This document shows positions 34,458-41,754 of a stretch of 64,000 bases of DNA, one piece after another (within the stretch, counting starts at the first letter, position 1; each line of letters starts with the position of its first letter). Made by a program: the position numbers and the translations under genes. Source of the DNA: Hyphomicrobium sp. GTDB lineage: Bacteria > Pseudomonadota > Alphaproteobacteria > Rhizobiales > Hyphomicrobiaceae. The stretch is taken from the NCBI GenBank assembly GCA_003987725.1, contig RXJH01000003.1, positions 248,001 through 312,000 of the forward strand, read 5' to 3'. Below the pieces are notes generated by a model. The model ran no database searches and had not been told where the DNA came from. It saw only the letters and a program-made list of their open reading frames with translations.

Positions 34458-34516
34458 CTCGAACCCCTGTTGCCCACGTGAGAGGCGGGTGTCCTGGGCC
34501 ACTAGACGAACGGGGC
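34441..34516 (-). tRNA. tRNA-Glu (anticodon CTC)
   Basis: A 76-base gene on the minus strand with CCA encoded. Acceptor stem GCCCCGT/ACGGGGC with discriminator G; anticodon stem CCCGC/GTGGG (one G-T pair) around the loop CTCTCAC, giving anticodon CTC; T arm AGGGGTTCGAGTCCCCT. The sequence closely follows bacterial tRNA-Glu throughout. Its 3' end borders the nitrate island and is duplicated at 16948-16973. Confidence 0.96.
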
Positions 34517-34636
34517 AGGCGCCAAGGACGTGTAATCGAGTGTTCCCGCGCGATCAAGCCCCGAACCGCGTGGCAATTACAACCCGGATGAGCCAAGTGG
34601 GGCCCAGCCGGACGGGCGGCAGGCGGACAGTTGCCG

Positions 34637-35014
34637 CTAATTGTGCGGCAACGCCTCCATAAGCTTCACGTCGGCGACGCGCTTGCCCGTGTCGATATCG
34701 ACAATTGCGATTCCGGCGCCGCTCGGCCCCTCATGATGGACGGCGAGGCGGCTGCCCGACAGCGAGACCGACACGATCCGCGCACCCCTCGGAATTTCCA
34801 GCGAAAGCGTCGAGCCGGGAGCAACACTGACCGTCCGCGACGATGACGCGCTCGGAGCGCCACCCGACGCGAGGCCGACAACCTTGACCGCGACGGCACC
34901 GAGCCCGAGCAGAATAAGGGCCGCCAGGCCACCGACGACGAACTTGAGATTGCGCTGAAGGCGCTGTTCGCGCATCAAGTCGGCCGTAGGTGACTGCGGC
35001 TGATCGTTGGTCAT
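34637..35014 (-). CDS. Small single-span membrane protein (DUF6476-like)
   Basis: 125 residues from ATG 35014. A short cytoplasmic N-terminus is followed by one membrane helix (about residues 25-47, V-V-G-G-L-A-A-L-I-L-L-G-L-G-A-V) and a periplasmic beta-rich domain with G-S-R-L-A-V-H-H-E-G and D-I-D-T-G-K-R. It is divergently placed to rluD with a 32-base gap between start codons, an arrangement common in Alphaproteobacteria, where this position holds a DUF6476 gene. I assign the family on size, topology and position; the function is unknown. Confidence 0.65.
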   Translation of the reverse strand: MTNDQPQSPTADLMREQRLQRNLKFVVGGLAALILLGLGAVAVKVVGLASGGAPSASSSRTVSVAPGSTLSLEIPRGARIVSVSLSGSRLAVHHEGPSGAGIAIVDIDTGKRVADVKLMEALPHN

Positions 35015-35046
35015 CACGAGAATTTCTTTCTGATAGTTCGAGCACC

Positions 35047-36099
35047 GTGCCCATCGACGAAAAAATAACAAGCCGCATCGAGGTTGTCGCAGGTCCCGAA
35101 GATGCGGGCCAGCGCGTCGATCGTTGGCTTGCCACGAAGATCGATGGCATGAGCCGCGCCCGCGTCCAATCTCTCATTCGCGACGGCCACGTTCGCGCCG
35201 GCGCGACGATAGGGGAGCCGCGGACACCGGTCAAACCCGGCGTGACCTACACGGTCAGTCTGCCTGAAGCCGAAGCAACCGGTGTCGAGGGCGAAGATCT
35301 TCCGCTCGAGATCGTCTATGAAGACGACGATCTGATCGTGATCGACAAGCCGGCGGGTCTCGTCGTTCACCCTTCTGCGGGACACGCATCAGGCACCCTC
35401 GTAAACGCTCTGATCGCCCACTGCGGCGATAGCCTCTCAGGCATCGGCGGCGTCAAGCGGCCGGGAATTGTCCATCGCTTGGACAAGGACACGTCCGGCC
35501 TGCTCGTGGTCGCCAAATCCGACGCGGCGCACCAGGGACTGACGGAGCAGTTCCAGAGCCACGGTCTCGACGGCCGTCTCCACCGCAGCTATCTCGCATT
35601 CGTTTGGGGAAGGCTGCCGCTGCCCGCCGGCGCCATCGATGCGCGGCTCGGACGCAGCCGAACAAACCGCATGAAAATTGCCGTCACGCGCGGCGAGGCC
35701 GGTCGCAGCGCCAAGACCCACTATGAAGTGATCGACGTGTTCCCTGGAGAAAAGACCGGCGGAGATGTCTCGCTTGTCCGCCTCATCCTCGAAACCGGCC
35801 GTACGCACCAAATTCGTGTGCATTTGGCGCATATCGGCCATCCAGTTCTGGGAGACCCCGCGTATGGCGCGGGATTCAAGACGCGGTTCGCCTCTCTTCG
35901 AGAGGAGGCGAAGGAAGTGGCTACGAGCCTGACGCGCCAGGCGCTGCACGCCGCCGAACTCGGATTCGAACACCCGATTTCCGGCAAAAAGCTGAAGTTT
36001 AGCAGCAAATTGCCTGCCGACCTTGAACAGCTTGGAGAGGCTTTGAAGCCTACTCAACGGAAGCCGACGGATAAGCAGCGCGGCCGCCGTTTGAAATAG
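35047..36099 (+). CDS. rluD: RluA-family rRNA pseudouridine synthase (RluD-like)
   Basis: 350 residues from GTG 35047; an upstream GTG at 34990 would overlap the divergent gene. An N-terminal S4 RNA-binding domain (R-V-D-R-W-L-A ... S-R-A-R-V-Q-S-L-I-R-D-G-H-V) is followed by the catalytic domain with the G-I-V-H-R-L-D-K-D-T-S-G-L motif, whose aspartate is the nucleophile, and R-L-I-L-E-T-G-R-T-H-Q-I-R-V-H. The best-known relative, RluD, makes pseudouridines in helix 69 of 23S rRNA. It lies upstream of rpoH, the usual alphaproteobacterial order. Confidence 0.92.
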   Translation: MPIDEKITSRIEVVAGPEDAGQRVDRWLATKIDGMSRARVQSLIRDGHVRAGATIGEPRTPVKPGVTYTVSLPEAEATGVEGEDLPLEIVYEDDDLIVIDKPAGLVVHPSAGHASGTLVNALIAHCGDSLSGIGGVKRPGIVHRLDKDTSGLLVVAKSDAAHQGLTEQFQSHGLDGRLHRSYLAFVWGRLPLPAGAIDARLGRSRTNRMKIAVTRGEAGRSAKTHYEVIDVFPGEKTGGDVSLVRLILETGRTHQIRVHLAHIGHPVLGDPAYGAGFKTRFASLREEAKEVATSLTRQALHAAELGFEHPISGKKLKFSSKLPADLEQLGEALKPTQRKPTDKQRGRRLK

Positions 36100-36238
36100 C
36101 AAGCAACGACATGTGGGATTTCGTCACGTCCGATCAAGACGAAGTGACCGGAACCCCTAGTGAATTTCTAGATTTCACTACTATGTAACACCGAGCGTTG
36201 GGGGAGCGTACAGTGACTCCCGCAATCTGAAGGGAGCA

Positions 36239-36268
36239 CGGGCCGAACCGGAAACGGGTGAAGGCCCG
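36239..36268 (+). promoter_or_regulatory. Hairpin in the rpoH leader just before the ribosome-binding site
   Basis: CGGGCC at 36239-36244 pairs with GGCCCG at 36263-36268, with an inner CCG-GAAA-CGG stem. The stem ends two bases before the AGAGGG ribosome-binding site of rpoH (36271-36276). RpoH leaders are often structured and temperature-responsive; here the ribosome-binding site itself is not in the stem, so a thermometer role is only a possibility. Confidence 0.35.
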
Positions 36269-36278
36269 GTAGAGGGCA

Positions 36279-37184
36279 ATGGCATCAAAAGGTCTTCCGA
36301 CGTTGGCCGGCGGTTCGCTTGGCCTTACGCGATACCTCGAAGAAATCCGCAAATTCCCGATGCTTGCGCCGGACGAGGAATTCATGCTCGCCAAGCGCTG
36401 GCAGGAACACCAGGATTCAGACGCCGCCGAGAAGCTGGTGACGTCGCATTTGCGACTCGTCGCCCGCATCGCGATGGGCTATCGCGGCTATGGCTTGCCG
36501 ATCGGAGAGGTCATATCCGAAGGTAACGTCGGCCTGATGCAAGCCGTCAAACGCTTCGATCCCGATAAAGGCTTTCGCCTCGCCACATACGCGATGTGGT
36601 GGATACGCGCGTCGATTCAAGAGTACATCTTGCGGTCGTGGAGCCTTGTGAAGATGGGCACCACCGCGGCGCAAAAGAAGCTCTTCTTCAATCTGCGGCG
36701 CGCGAAAAGCCAGCTTCAGGCACTCGACGACGGCGATCTGAAGCCGGAACACGTGAAGACGATCGCGACGAAGCTCGGCGTGCCCGAGGAAGACGTGGTG
36801 AATATGAATCGCCGCCTCGGCGGCGACGCGTCCCTCAACGCGCCGATCCGGGCTGAATCGGAATCCGGCGAATGGCAAGATTGGCTGGTCGACGATACGC
36901 CGACGCAGGAAGATCGCCTCGTCGAGGACGAAGAGCTGTCGCGGCGTAAGTCGTATCTGTCGTCGGCGATGTCGGTCTTGAACGATCGTGAGCGCCGGGT
37001 GTTCGAAGCGCGTCGGCTGTCCGAGGACCCTGCAACGCTCGAGCAACTGTCTGAAGAGTTCGGCGTCAGCCGCGAACGCATCCGCCAGATCGAGGTCAGG
37101 GCGTTCGAAAAGGTTCAGAAGGCGGTTACCTCGACGGCACGGCAGGCCGAAGCCCCCGCCGTTCTGGAGGGAGCCCGGCACTGA
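36279..37184 (+). CDS. rpoH: RNA polymerase heat-shock sigma factor sigma-32
   Basis: 301 residues from ATG 36279. Sigma-70 regions are in order: 1.2 (Y-L-E-E-I-R-K-F-P-M-L), 2 (L-V-T-S-H-L-R-L-V-A-R-I-A ... F-D-P-D-K-G-F-R-L-A-T-Y-A-M-W-W-I-R-A-S-I-Q-E-Y), then the RpoH box A-A-Q-K-K-L-F-F-N-L-R that separates RpoH from RpoD/RpoS, and region 4 (L-S-E-E-F-G-V-S-R-E-R-I-R-Q-I-E). It directs RNA polymerase to chaperone and protease promoters on heat or membrane stress. A 180-base leader with hairpins precedes it. Confidence 0.97.
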   Translation: MASKGLPTLAGGSLGLTRYLEEIRKFPMLAPDEEFMLAKRWQEHQDSDAAEKLVTSHLRLVARIAMGYRGYGLPIGEVISEGNVGLMQAVKRFDPDKGFRLATYAMWWIRASIQEYILRSWSLVKMGTTAAQKKLFFNLRRAKSQLQALDDGDLKPEHVKTIATKLGVPEEDVVNMNRRLGGDASLNAPIRAESESGEWQDWLVDDTPTQEDRLVEDEELSRRKSYLSSAMSVLNDRERRVFEARRLSEDPATLEQLSEEFGVSRERIRQIEVRAFEKVQKAVTSTARQAEAPAVLEGARH

Positions 37185-37306
37185 TCCGGCCCGCGGCCGA
37201 ACCGCGAGCTTGACGGGATCGTCCAAGGCGCATACCCGCTTCTACTCATGAGCTTTCGATGGCGGCACCGGATGGTGTCGCCATTGTCTTATGGGTACCG
37301 CTTAAG

Positions 37307-38245
37307 ATGCGCCGCCGGTTTGCACTCGTTTATAATTCGACGGCAGGCGTCGCTCTTCCGCGCCTTCTCGACGGCGTGATCGCGCGGCTGCGCCAAAGCG
37401 GAGCGGACGTCTACCAGGTTCCGGCGCGTAACGCCGCCGAAGCCGCTGAACGTGTTGCCGATTTGGCTAGCCGGAGCGCCTGCGACGCTGTCATTGCAGC
37501 GGGCGGGGACGGCACGTTCCGGGCTGTCGCGACGGGTGCGGCTGGTACCGCGCTGCCGGTTGGCCTCATTCCGCTTGGTACCGGCAACGTGCTGGCGAAC
37601 GAGATCGGCCTTGCGAAGAACGTGAGCGCTGTCACCGATGTGCTGCTGAATGGCGAGCCCATCGACGCGCGAGGCGGCCTCGTCAACGGCGAGCCCTTCT
37701 TCCTCATGTTGGGCGCTGGGTTCGACGCGCGCGTCATCTCGAAGCTGAATTACCGCACGAAACGTGCCTTCGGTCGCGGCGCGTTCGTCTATCCGGTCAT
37801 CCGCGCGCTCGCTGAAACGCCAGCGATTTTCGACGTCGAGCTGGACGGGCGAAGGTTCGACGCGAGCTGGGTCATCCTTTCCTTCGCGCGACGCTACGGC
37901 AGCTTGTTCACATTGACGGCCGATGCAGGCTTCGGGCGCGATACGCTCATGGCGGTGGTAATGGAAGGTGGCTCGCGCCGCGCCGTCGCAGCCAATCTCG
38001 TCTCGCTGGCGCTTGGCTGGATGGCTCACCCGGAAACGAGGCCGAAGGGGGTACACGTCCTGCCGGTGAAAACCGCCACGATCGGCCGGCGGAGTGCCGT
38101 GCCGTTCGAGATCGACGGCGACCATGGCGGGATATCGACGATCGAGGTGCGCGCCGACGGCCCGCGCGTCCGCCTGATCGTCCCGCCGCGGTATGTTGCT
38201 GATCTCACGAATTGTCATGCGAATCGCTTAGCCTACGAAGCGTGA
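37307..38245 (+). CDS. Diacylglycerol/sphingosine kinase-like lipid kinase (YegS/DagK_cat family)
   Basis: 312 residues from ATG 37307 (M-R-R-R-F-A-L-V-Y-N); the frame opens at ATG 37259 but family members start where chosen. The nucleotide-binding motif G-G-D-G-T-F near residue 70 and P-L-G-T-G-N-V-L-A-N-E define the DagK catalytic domain. The C-terminal half (F-E-I-D-G-D) matches the YegS-type beta domain. It should phosphorylate a membrane lipid with ATP. It stands alone after rpoH. The exact lipid substrate cannot be predicted. Confidence 0.88.
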   Translation: MRRRFALVYNSTAGVALPRLLDGVIARLRQSGADVYQVPARNAAEAAERVADLASRSACDAVIAAGGDGTFRAVATGAAGTALPVGLIPLGTGNVLANEIGLAKNVSAVTDVLLNGEPIDARGGLVNGEPFFLMLGAGFDARVISKLNYRTKRAFGRGAFVYPVIRALAETPAIFDVELDGRRFDASWVILSFARRYGSLFTLTADAGFGRDTLMAVVMEGGSRRAVAANLVSLALGWMAHPETRPKGVHVLPVKTATIGRRSAVPFEIDGDHGGISTIEVRADGPRVRLIVPPRYVADLTNCHANRLAYEA

Positions 38246-38690
38246 AGCGTTGTAGGGCATGTCCTTACAACTTTGTGCGAGCGTCAGAGCGAGAACCAAG
38301 GGTCGATGCCCTTCTTCTCTCTGAACCGGATCCGGATGGACCGGCAGATGACTTCGAACGGCGCGTGGCAGCAATGGATAGGGCTGCCCGAGGGAGCGTC
38401 GTTCTGGTTCAGGTTCGGCAACTTCACGTCCCTGTCCAACCCTTTCCGCTTTTCCAATTTCGACACTGAGACGTTAGCGCGCCGCCCAGCGAGCCCGTGT
38501 GCTGGGAGACTGCGTGCGTTGCCTCGGCATTGGATGACCCGCTCTACTGAGCGAGGTGGCGGATACCTGGAAGATGGAGTGCCTCATGCAGAAGCGCTGT
38601 CACCGGCCACGTTTTCTCCGATCAAGCGAGGCTTGTTCCTCGTACGATTTGTCGAGGAGACGCTGGCTGTTTCTGCTCTGGCGACAACAC
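38246..38690. other. Gene-poor gap after the lipid kinase gene
   Basis: About 445 bases. A 145-residue plus-strand frame (38273-38710) and a 60-residue minus frame show no family features, have no clear ribosome-binding sites and contradict each other. I see no tRNA, RNase P, tmRNA or SRP RNA signature. Confidence 0.5.
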
Positions 38691-38698
38691 AACAAGTA

Positions 38699-38797
38699 TC
38701 CTCCATGTAGGAGGTGACTGATGCATGCAGGAGTCGGTGCGACGAACTCCTGCCACGCAGAAATTGAGGCCGGCTCGATTGAGCCGGCCTTTTTTTA
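38699..38797 (+). ncRNA. Candidate small RNA or leader of three hairpins ending in a terminator
   Basis: Three stems in about 100 bases. CCTCC/GGAGG (38700-38714, five-base loop). GCAGGAGT/ACTCCTGC (38727-38753). A perfect 10-bp terminator stem AGGCCGGCTC/GAGCCGGCCT (38767-38790) with GATT loop, followed by seven T. The first stem hides a strong ribosome-binding site (AGGAGG) that is correctly spaced from ATG 38721, but the reading frame runs straight through the terminator. A trans-acting sRNA or a leader-type regulator fits better than a protein gene. The terminator itself is secure. Confidence 0.5.
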
Positions 38798-38832
38798 TCG
38801 CTTACGAGTGTTTCGGAAACCGTCGCCGCCGG

Positions 38833-40122
38833 TTACATCGGCAGGCGCGCGATGTCGTGAGAGAAATAGTTGTCGATCGCGGTCGCGATCGATTGGGCCA
38901 CCTTCTCGCGCCAGCCGCCGGACTTGAGATTGCTGGCATCTTCCTTGTTCGTCACATAAGCAAGCTCGATCAGAACCGACGGAAACTGCGCCGTCTTCAG
39001 GACGCGGAACGCGGCCTGCTGTTCGGGCTCCTCGCGAAGCGGAGTGCTCTCGCCCATGTTTTCGATGACCGTCTTCGCGAACATGCCGGTGCGCTCGCGC
39101 GTCATTTCCAAGTCGCGGTTGGCGAGATCGGCAAGAATGTCCTTGATCATGTCGACATCGCCGTTGGCGCTCTTGACGGTATCGATCTCGTCCTTCGTCA
39201 GAACCTTCTGCGCCAGGCCGCCCTTGGCGGAGCGCTCGAGCGATTTCGCGACGCCGTCACGCAGCGAATAGATCGTTGCGCCGCGGGCACGCGAGCCGTT
39301 GTCCGAGTAATCGGCATGAATCGCGATGAAGAGGTTTGCTTTGTTGCGCTCGGCGTAGGCCGTCCGCTCATCAAGCGGAATGAACGTATCATCGCTACGC
39401 GTCATCAGCACGCGGTAGCGCCCGGTCTTCTCCAGGATGTCGCGTAATACGAGACCGAAGGCGAGAACAACGTCCTTCTCGACCGTACCGAATTTTTCCG
39501 CGCCGGAGTCGTGGCCGCCGTGGCCGGGATCGAGAACGATGATCGGCTTGAACGCCTTTGCTGCGCGTTCCCTCGGATTTTCGGCGAGACGCGGCACGGG
39601 CGGCTGCAAAGCGGCGGTCGCGCCAAGACCGGAAGGCTGCGCGAAGTTTTTCGGAGGCGAGGTGAACGCCGCGTCCGCCGGAACGATTGCGAGCGAGAGC
39701 CGGAACTGGCCGTCCTTGTCCTTGCTGATATCCGAGCTTTCGACGACCACGGGCTGCGTGACGTCGATCACGATGCGGGTCTTGCCGCGCGCCGCAAGAC
39801 CGGCGCGAAAGCTTTTGACGAGACCCATTGGACCTTTGCCTTCGAGCATCGGCAGCCGCACATTGATGTCGGGCAGCTCGACGACGACCCTGTTCGGGTT
39901 CGAAAGCGAAAAGACTTCGTAGTCGACCTTGCTTCCGAGGCCGATGACGAAGCGAGTCCCCGTGGCGCGGTTTGCTGCCGGAGCTGGACTTGGCGATGCC
40001 GCAGCCACCTTCACGTCAGTTGGCTGACTGATGGCAGCGCCGTTGGCATAGGCCGGGCACACTGCCCCGGCGGCGAAAGCCGCGGCGAGGACGCTGCATG
40101 ATGCGCGTCGAGCCAAGCTCAT
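38833..40122 (-). CDS. N-acetylmuramoyl-L-alanine amidase, AmiC type
   Basis: 429 residues from ATG 40122 (AGGGGGA upstream); longer starts add an unlikely leader. A signal peptide ends P-A-Y-A-N-G. Residues 50-170 form an AMIN domain (Y-E-V-F-S-L-S-N-P-N-R-V-V-V-E-L-P), then a linker, then the Amidase_3 zinc domain with V-L-D-P-G-H-G-G-H-D-S-G-A, the E in the N-terminal part of the core, F-I-A-I-H-A-D and V-L-I-E-L-A-Y-V-T-N-K-E-D. It cleaves peptide stems from peptidoglycan during daughter-cell separation. The stretch before the AMIN domain is Ala/Pro rich. It lies downstream of moaE on the same strand, separated by 179 bases. Confidence 0.92.
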   Translation of the reverse strand: MSLARRASCSVLAAAFAAGAVCPAYANGAAISQPTDVKVAAASPSPAPAANRATGTRFVIGLGSKVDYEVFSLSNPNRVVVELPDINVRLPMLEGKGPMGLVKSFRAGLAARGKTRIVIDVTQPVVVESSDISKDKDGQFRLSLAIVPADAAFTSPPKNFAQPSGLGATAALQPPVPRLAENPRERAAKAFKPIIVLDPGHGGHDSGAEKFGTVEKDVVLAFGLVLRDILEKTGRYRVLMTRSDDTFIPLDERTAYAERNKANLFIAIHADYSDNGSRARGATIYSLRDGVAKSLERSAKGGLAQKVLTKDEIDTVKSANGDVDMIKDILADLANRDLEMTRERTGMFAKTVIENMGESTPLREEPEQQAAFRVLKTAQFPSVLIELAYVTNKEDASNLKSGGWREKVAQSIATAIDNYFSHDIARLPM

Positions 40123-40301
40123 AAGTGCATTCCCCCTAGGCGCGCTCATCCAGCCCAGTGCGCCGTAGACGCACTTATGTGCCGAGGGATGATGGCGTTT
40201 TAGCGGTCGGAGTAATCGTTCGGTAAGGTTATCGGGCAACAGCGGTAAATCTCTCGTTAAGGGCTTTTGGGCGAATTTTCGAGAGACAGCGTGAGCGGCG
40301 T

Positions 40302-40766
40302 TTATTCGCTGTATGCAGCCCAGGCAGCGGCCGCCTCATCATCGCTTTCGCGTGCATCCACCCATCGAGTAGCGCCGCTGGCGAACGTCTCCTTTTTCCA
40401 GAATGGCGCATACATCTTGAGATAGTCCATTAGGAACTCTGCCGCAGCAAAGGCGTGCTTGCGATGCGGCGCACACGTAATAACGAGCACGATATTGTCG
40501 CCGGGCTTCAACTCGCCGACGCGGTGAATGATTAACGAGGTCGAGAGCTCGAAACGCCGTTGCGCTTCGCCTTCGATTCGTTCGAGTTCGGCCTCCGTCA
40601 TGCCGGGATAATGTTCGAGCGTCATCGAAGTGAGCGCTTCGCCGTTAACGTCGCCGCGTACTTTGCCGGCGAAAAGTGCGACGCCGCCGATTTCGGTGTT
40701 GCCGGCCGTCAGCCGGTTCATTTCTTCCGAGACGTCGAAATCGGCTGTCGAAACGCGAACGGACAT
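40302..40766 (-). CDS. moaE: Molybdopterin synthase catalytic subunit
   Basis: 154 residues from ATG 40766, with GGAGG five bases upstream (inside the moaD 3' end). MoaE features: G-A/G-V-A-L-F-A-G-K-V-R-G near residue 33, L-E-H-Y-P-G-M-T-E, H-R-V-G-E-L-K-P-G-D, and the catalytic-lysine region A-P-F-W-K-K-E. With MoaD it inserts two sulfurs into precursor Z to give molybdopterin, which NasA in this window needs. The moaD stop and moaE start are one base apart. Confidence 0.94.
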   Translation of the reverse strand: MSVRVSTADFDVSEEMNRLTAGNTEIGGVALFAGKVRGDVNGEALTSMTLEHYPGMTEAELERIEGEAQRRFELSTSLIIHRVGELKPGDNIVLVITCAPHRKHAFAAAEFLMDYLKMYAPFWKKETFASGATRWVDARESDDEAAAAWAAYSE

Positions 40767-40767
40767 C

Positions 40768-41061
40768 TCAGCCTCCGGTGACGGGAGGAAAGAACGCGAT
40801 TTCGCGCGCGGAGGCGATCGATGCAGCGGGCTTCGCATGCGTATGGTTGATCGCGACGCGAATGGCCTCGGGCTTCGCGAACGCCTGGTCGAAAGGATGC
40901 CCGCGCTGCGATTGCCAGAGCAGCAGATCGCCGACCGTCAGAATGCCGGGCGGCAATGTTAACCGTTCTTCGCTGACGCCGGTGCGCTCGCGTAGCCAAG
41001 CGAAATAACGCAGAACGATCTCGCCGGCACCCGGCTTTTCGGTATTGGGTTTTTCGGTCAT
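40768..41061 (-). CDS. moaD: Molybdopterin synthase sulfur-carrier subunit
   Basis: 97 residues, a ubiquitin-like beta-grasp protein ending in the required F-F-P-P-V-T-G-G; the C-terminal glycine is thiocarboxylated and donates sulfur to molybdopterin in complex with MoaE. R-Y-F-A-W-L-R-E-R-T-G is the usual opening. It lies 7 bases after pgsA and directly before moaE, so uvrC-pgsA-moaD-moaE read in one direction. Confidence 0.94.
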   Translation of the reverse strand: MTEKPNTEKPGAGEIVLRYFAWLRERTGVSEERLTLPPGILTVGDLLLWQSQRGHPFDQAFAKPEAIRVAINHTHAKPAASIASAREIAFFPPVTGG

Positions 41062-41068
41062 GGCGCCC

Positions 41069-41656
41069 TCAGCGATCGATCGCGTGGCGGATACCAGCTT
41101 TCAGATAGTCGTAGCCCGTAACGAGCGTAAGAAGGGCTGCAATCCATAAGAGCAGGACGCCGGCCTTAGTCGTTCCGGGTAAGATGCCTTCTGCTGCCGG
41201 CCCCGCCAGAAGCATGGCCAGCGCAACGAACTGGACCGCCGTTTTCCATTTCGCGAGCTGCGTAACGTGAATTTTGACGTTGAGCTCGGCAAGAAACTCC
41301 CGAAGCCCCGAAACCAGAATTTCGCGCGATAGAATGATGAGCGCCGCCCAGATTGCCCATCCGCCGATCGTGTCCGTGTAGACGAGCATGAGCAACGTGG
41401 CGCCGACGAGAAGCTTGTCGGCGATTGGATCGAGCATGCGGCCGAGGTTCGACTGCTGCTCCCAGATCCGTGCCAGATAGCCGTCGAGCCAATCGGTCAC
41501 GCATGCGGCGACGAAGATCGCGAACGCCAGCCAGCGCGCAAATTCCCCGCTTCCGAAAAACAAGACGCCCGCGAGCACGGGGACTGCCACCATCCGGCCG
41601 TAAGTCAGGATATTTGGCAGGCTCGTCGAAAGCGAGCGGTGCGCGACGTGATCCAT
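41069..41656 (-). CDS. pgsA: CDP-diacylglycerol-glycerol-3-phosphate 3-phosphatidyltransferase
   Basis: 195 residues with several membrane helices and the CDP-alcohol phosphotransferase motif D-W-L-D-G-Y-L-A-R-x8-G-R-M-L-D-P-I-A-D, whose aspartates bind metal and catalyse. N-I-L-T-Y-G-R-M near the N-terminus is the usual PgsA opening. It makes phosphatidylglycerophosphate, the committed step to phosphatidylglycerol and cardiolipin at the inner membrane. The same-strand neighbours are mscS upstream and moaD seven bases downstream. Confidence 0.95.
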   Translation of the reverse strand: MDHVAHRSLSTSLPNILTYGRMVAVPVLAGVLFFGSGEFARWLAFAIFVAACVTDWLDGYLARIWEQQSNLGRMLDPIADKLLVGATLLMLVYTDTIGGWAIWAALIILSREILVSGLREFLAELNVKIHVTQLAKWKTAVQFVALAMLLAGPAAEGILPGTTKAGVLLLWIAALLTLVTGYDYLKAGIRHAIDR

Positions 41657-41754
41657 GATTTTGGGTTAGCCGCAGGGGTGAGGGGCCGTCAATCCCCCGG
41701 CGCCAAACGCCGGCCCCTAATGGTGAATCTCCGGGCAGAAAGCCGCATGGGCCG

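Noticed and set aside
38721-38927. 68-residue plus frame with an excellent ribosome-binding site
   Set aside because: The frame reads through a strong terminator and into the antisense of the amidase gene; the structure is better explained as an RNA element.
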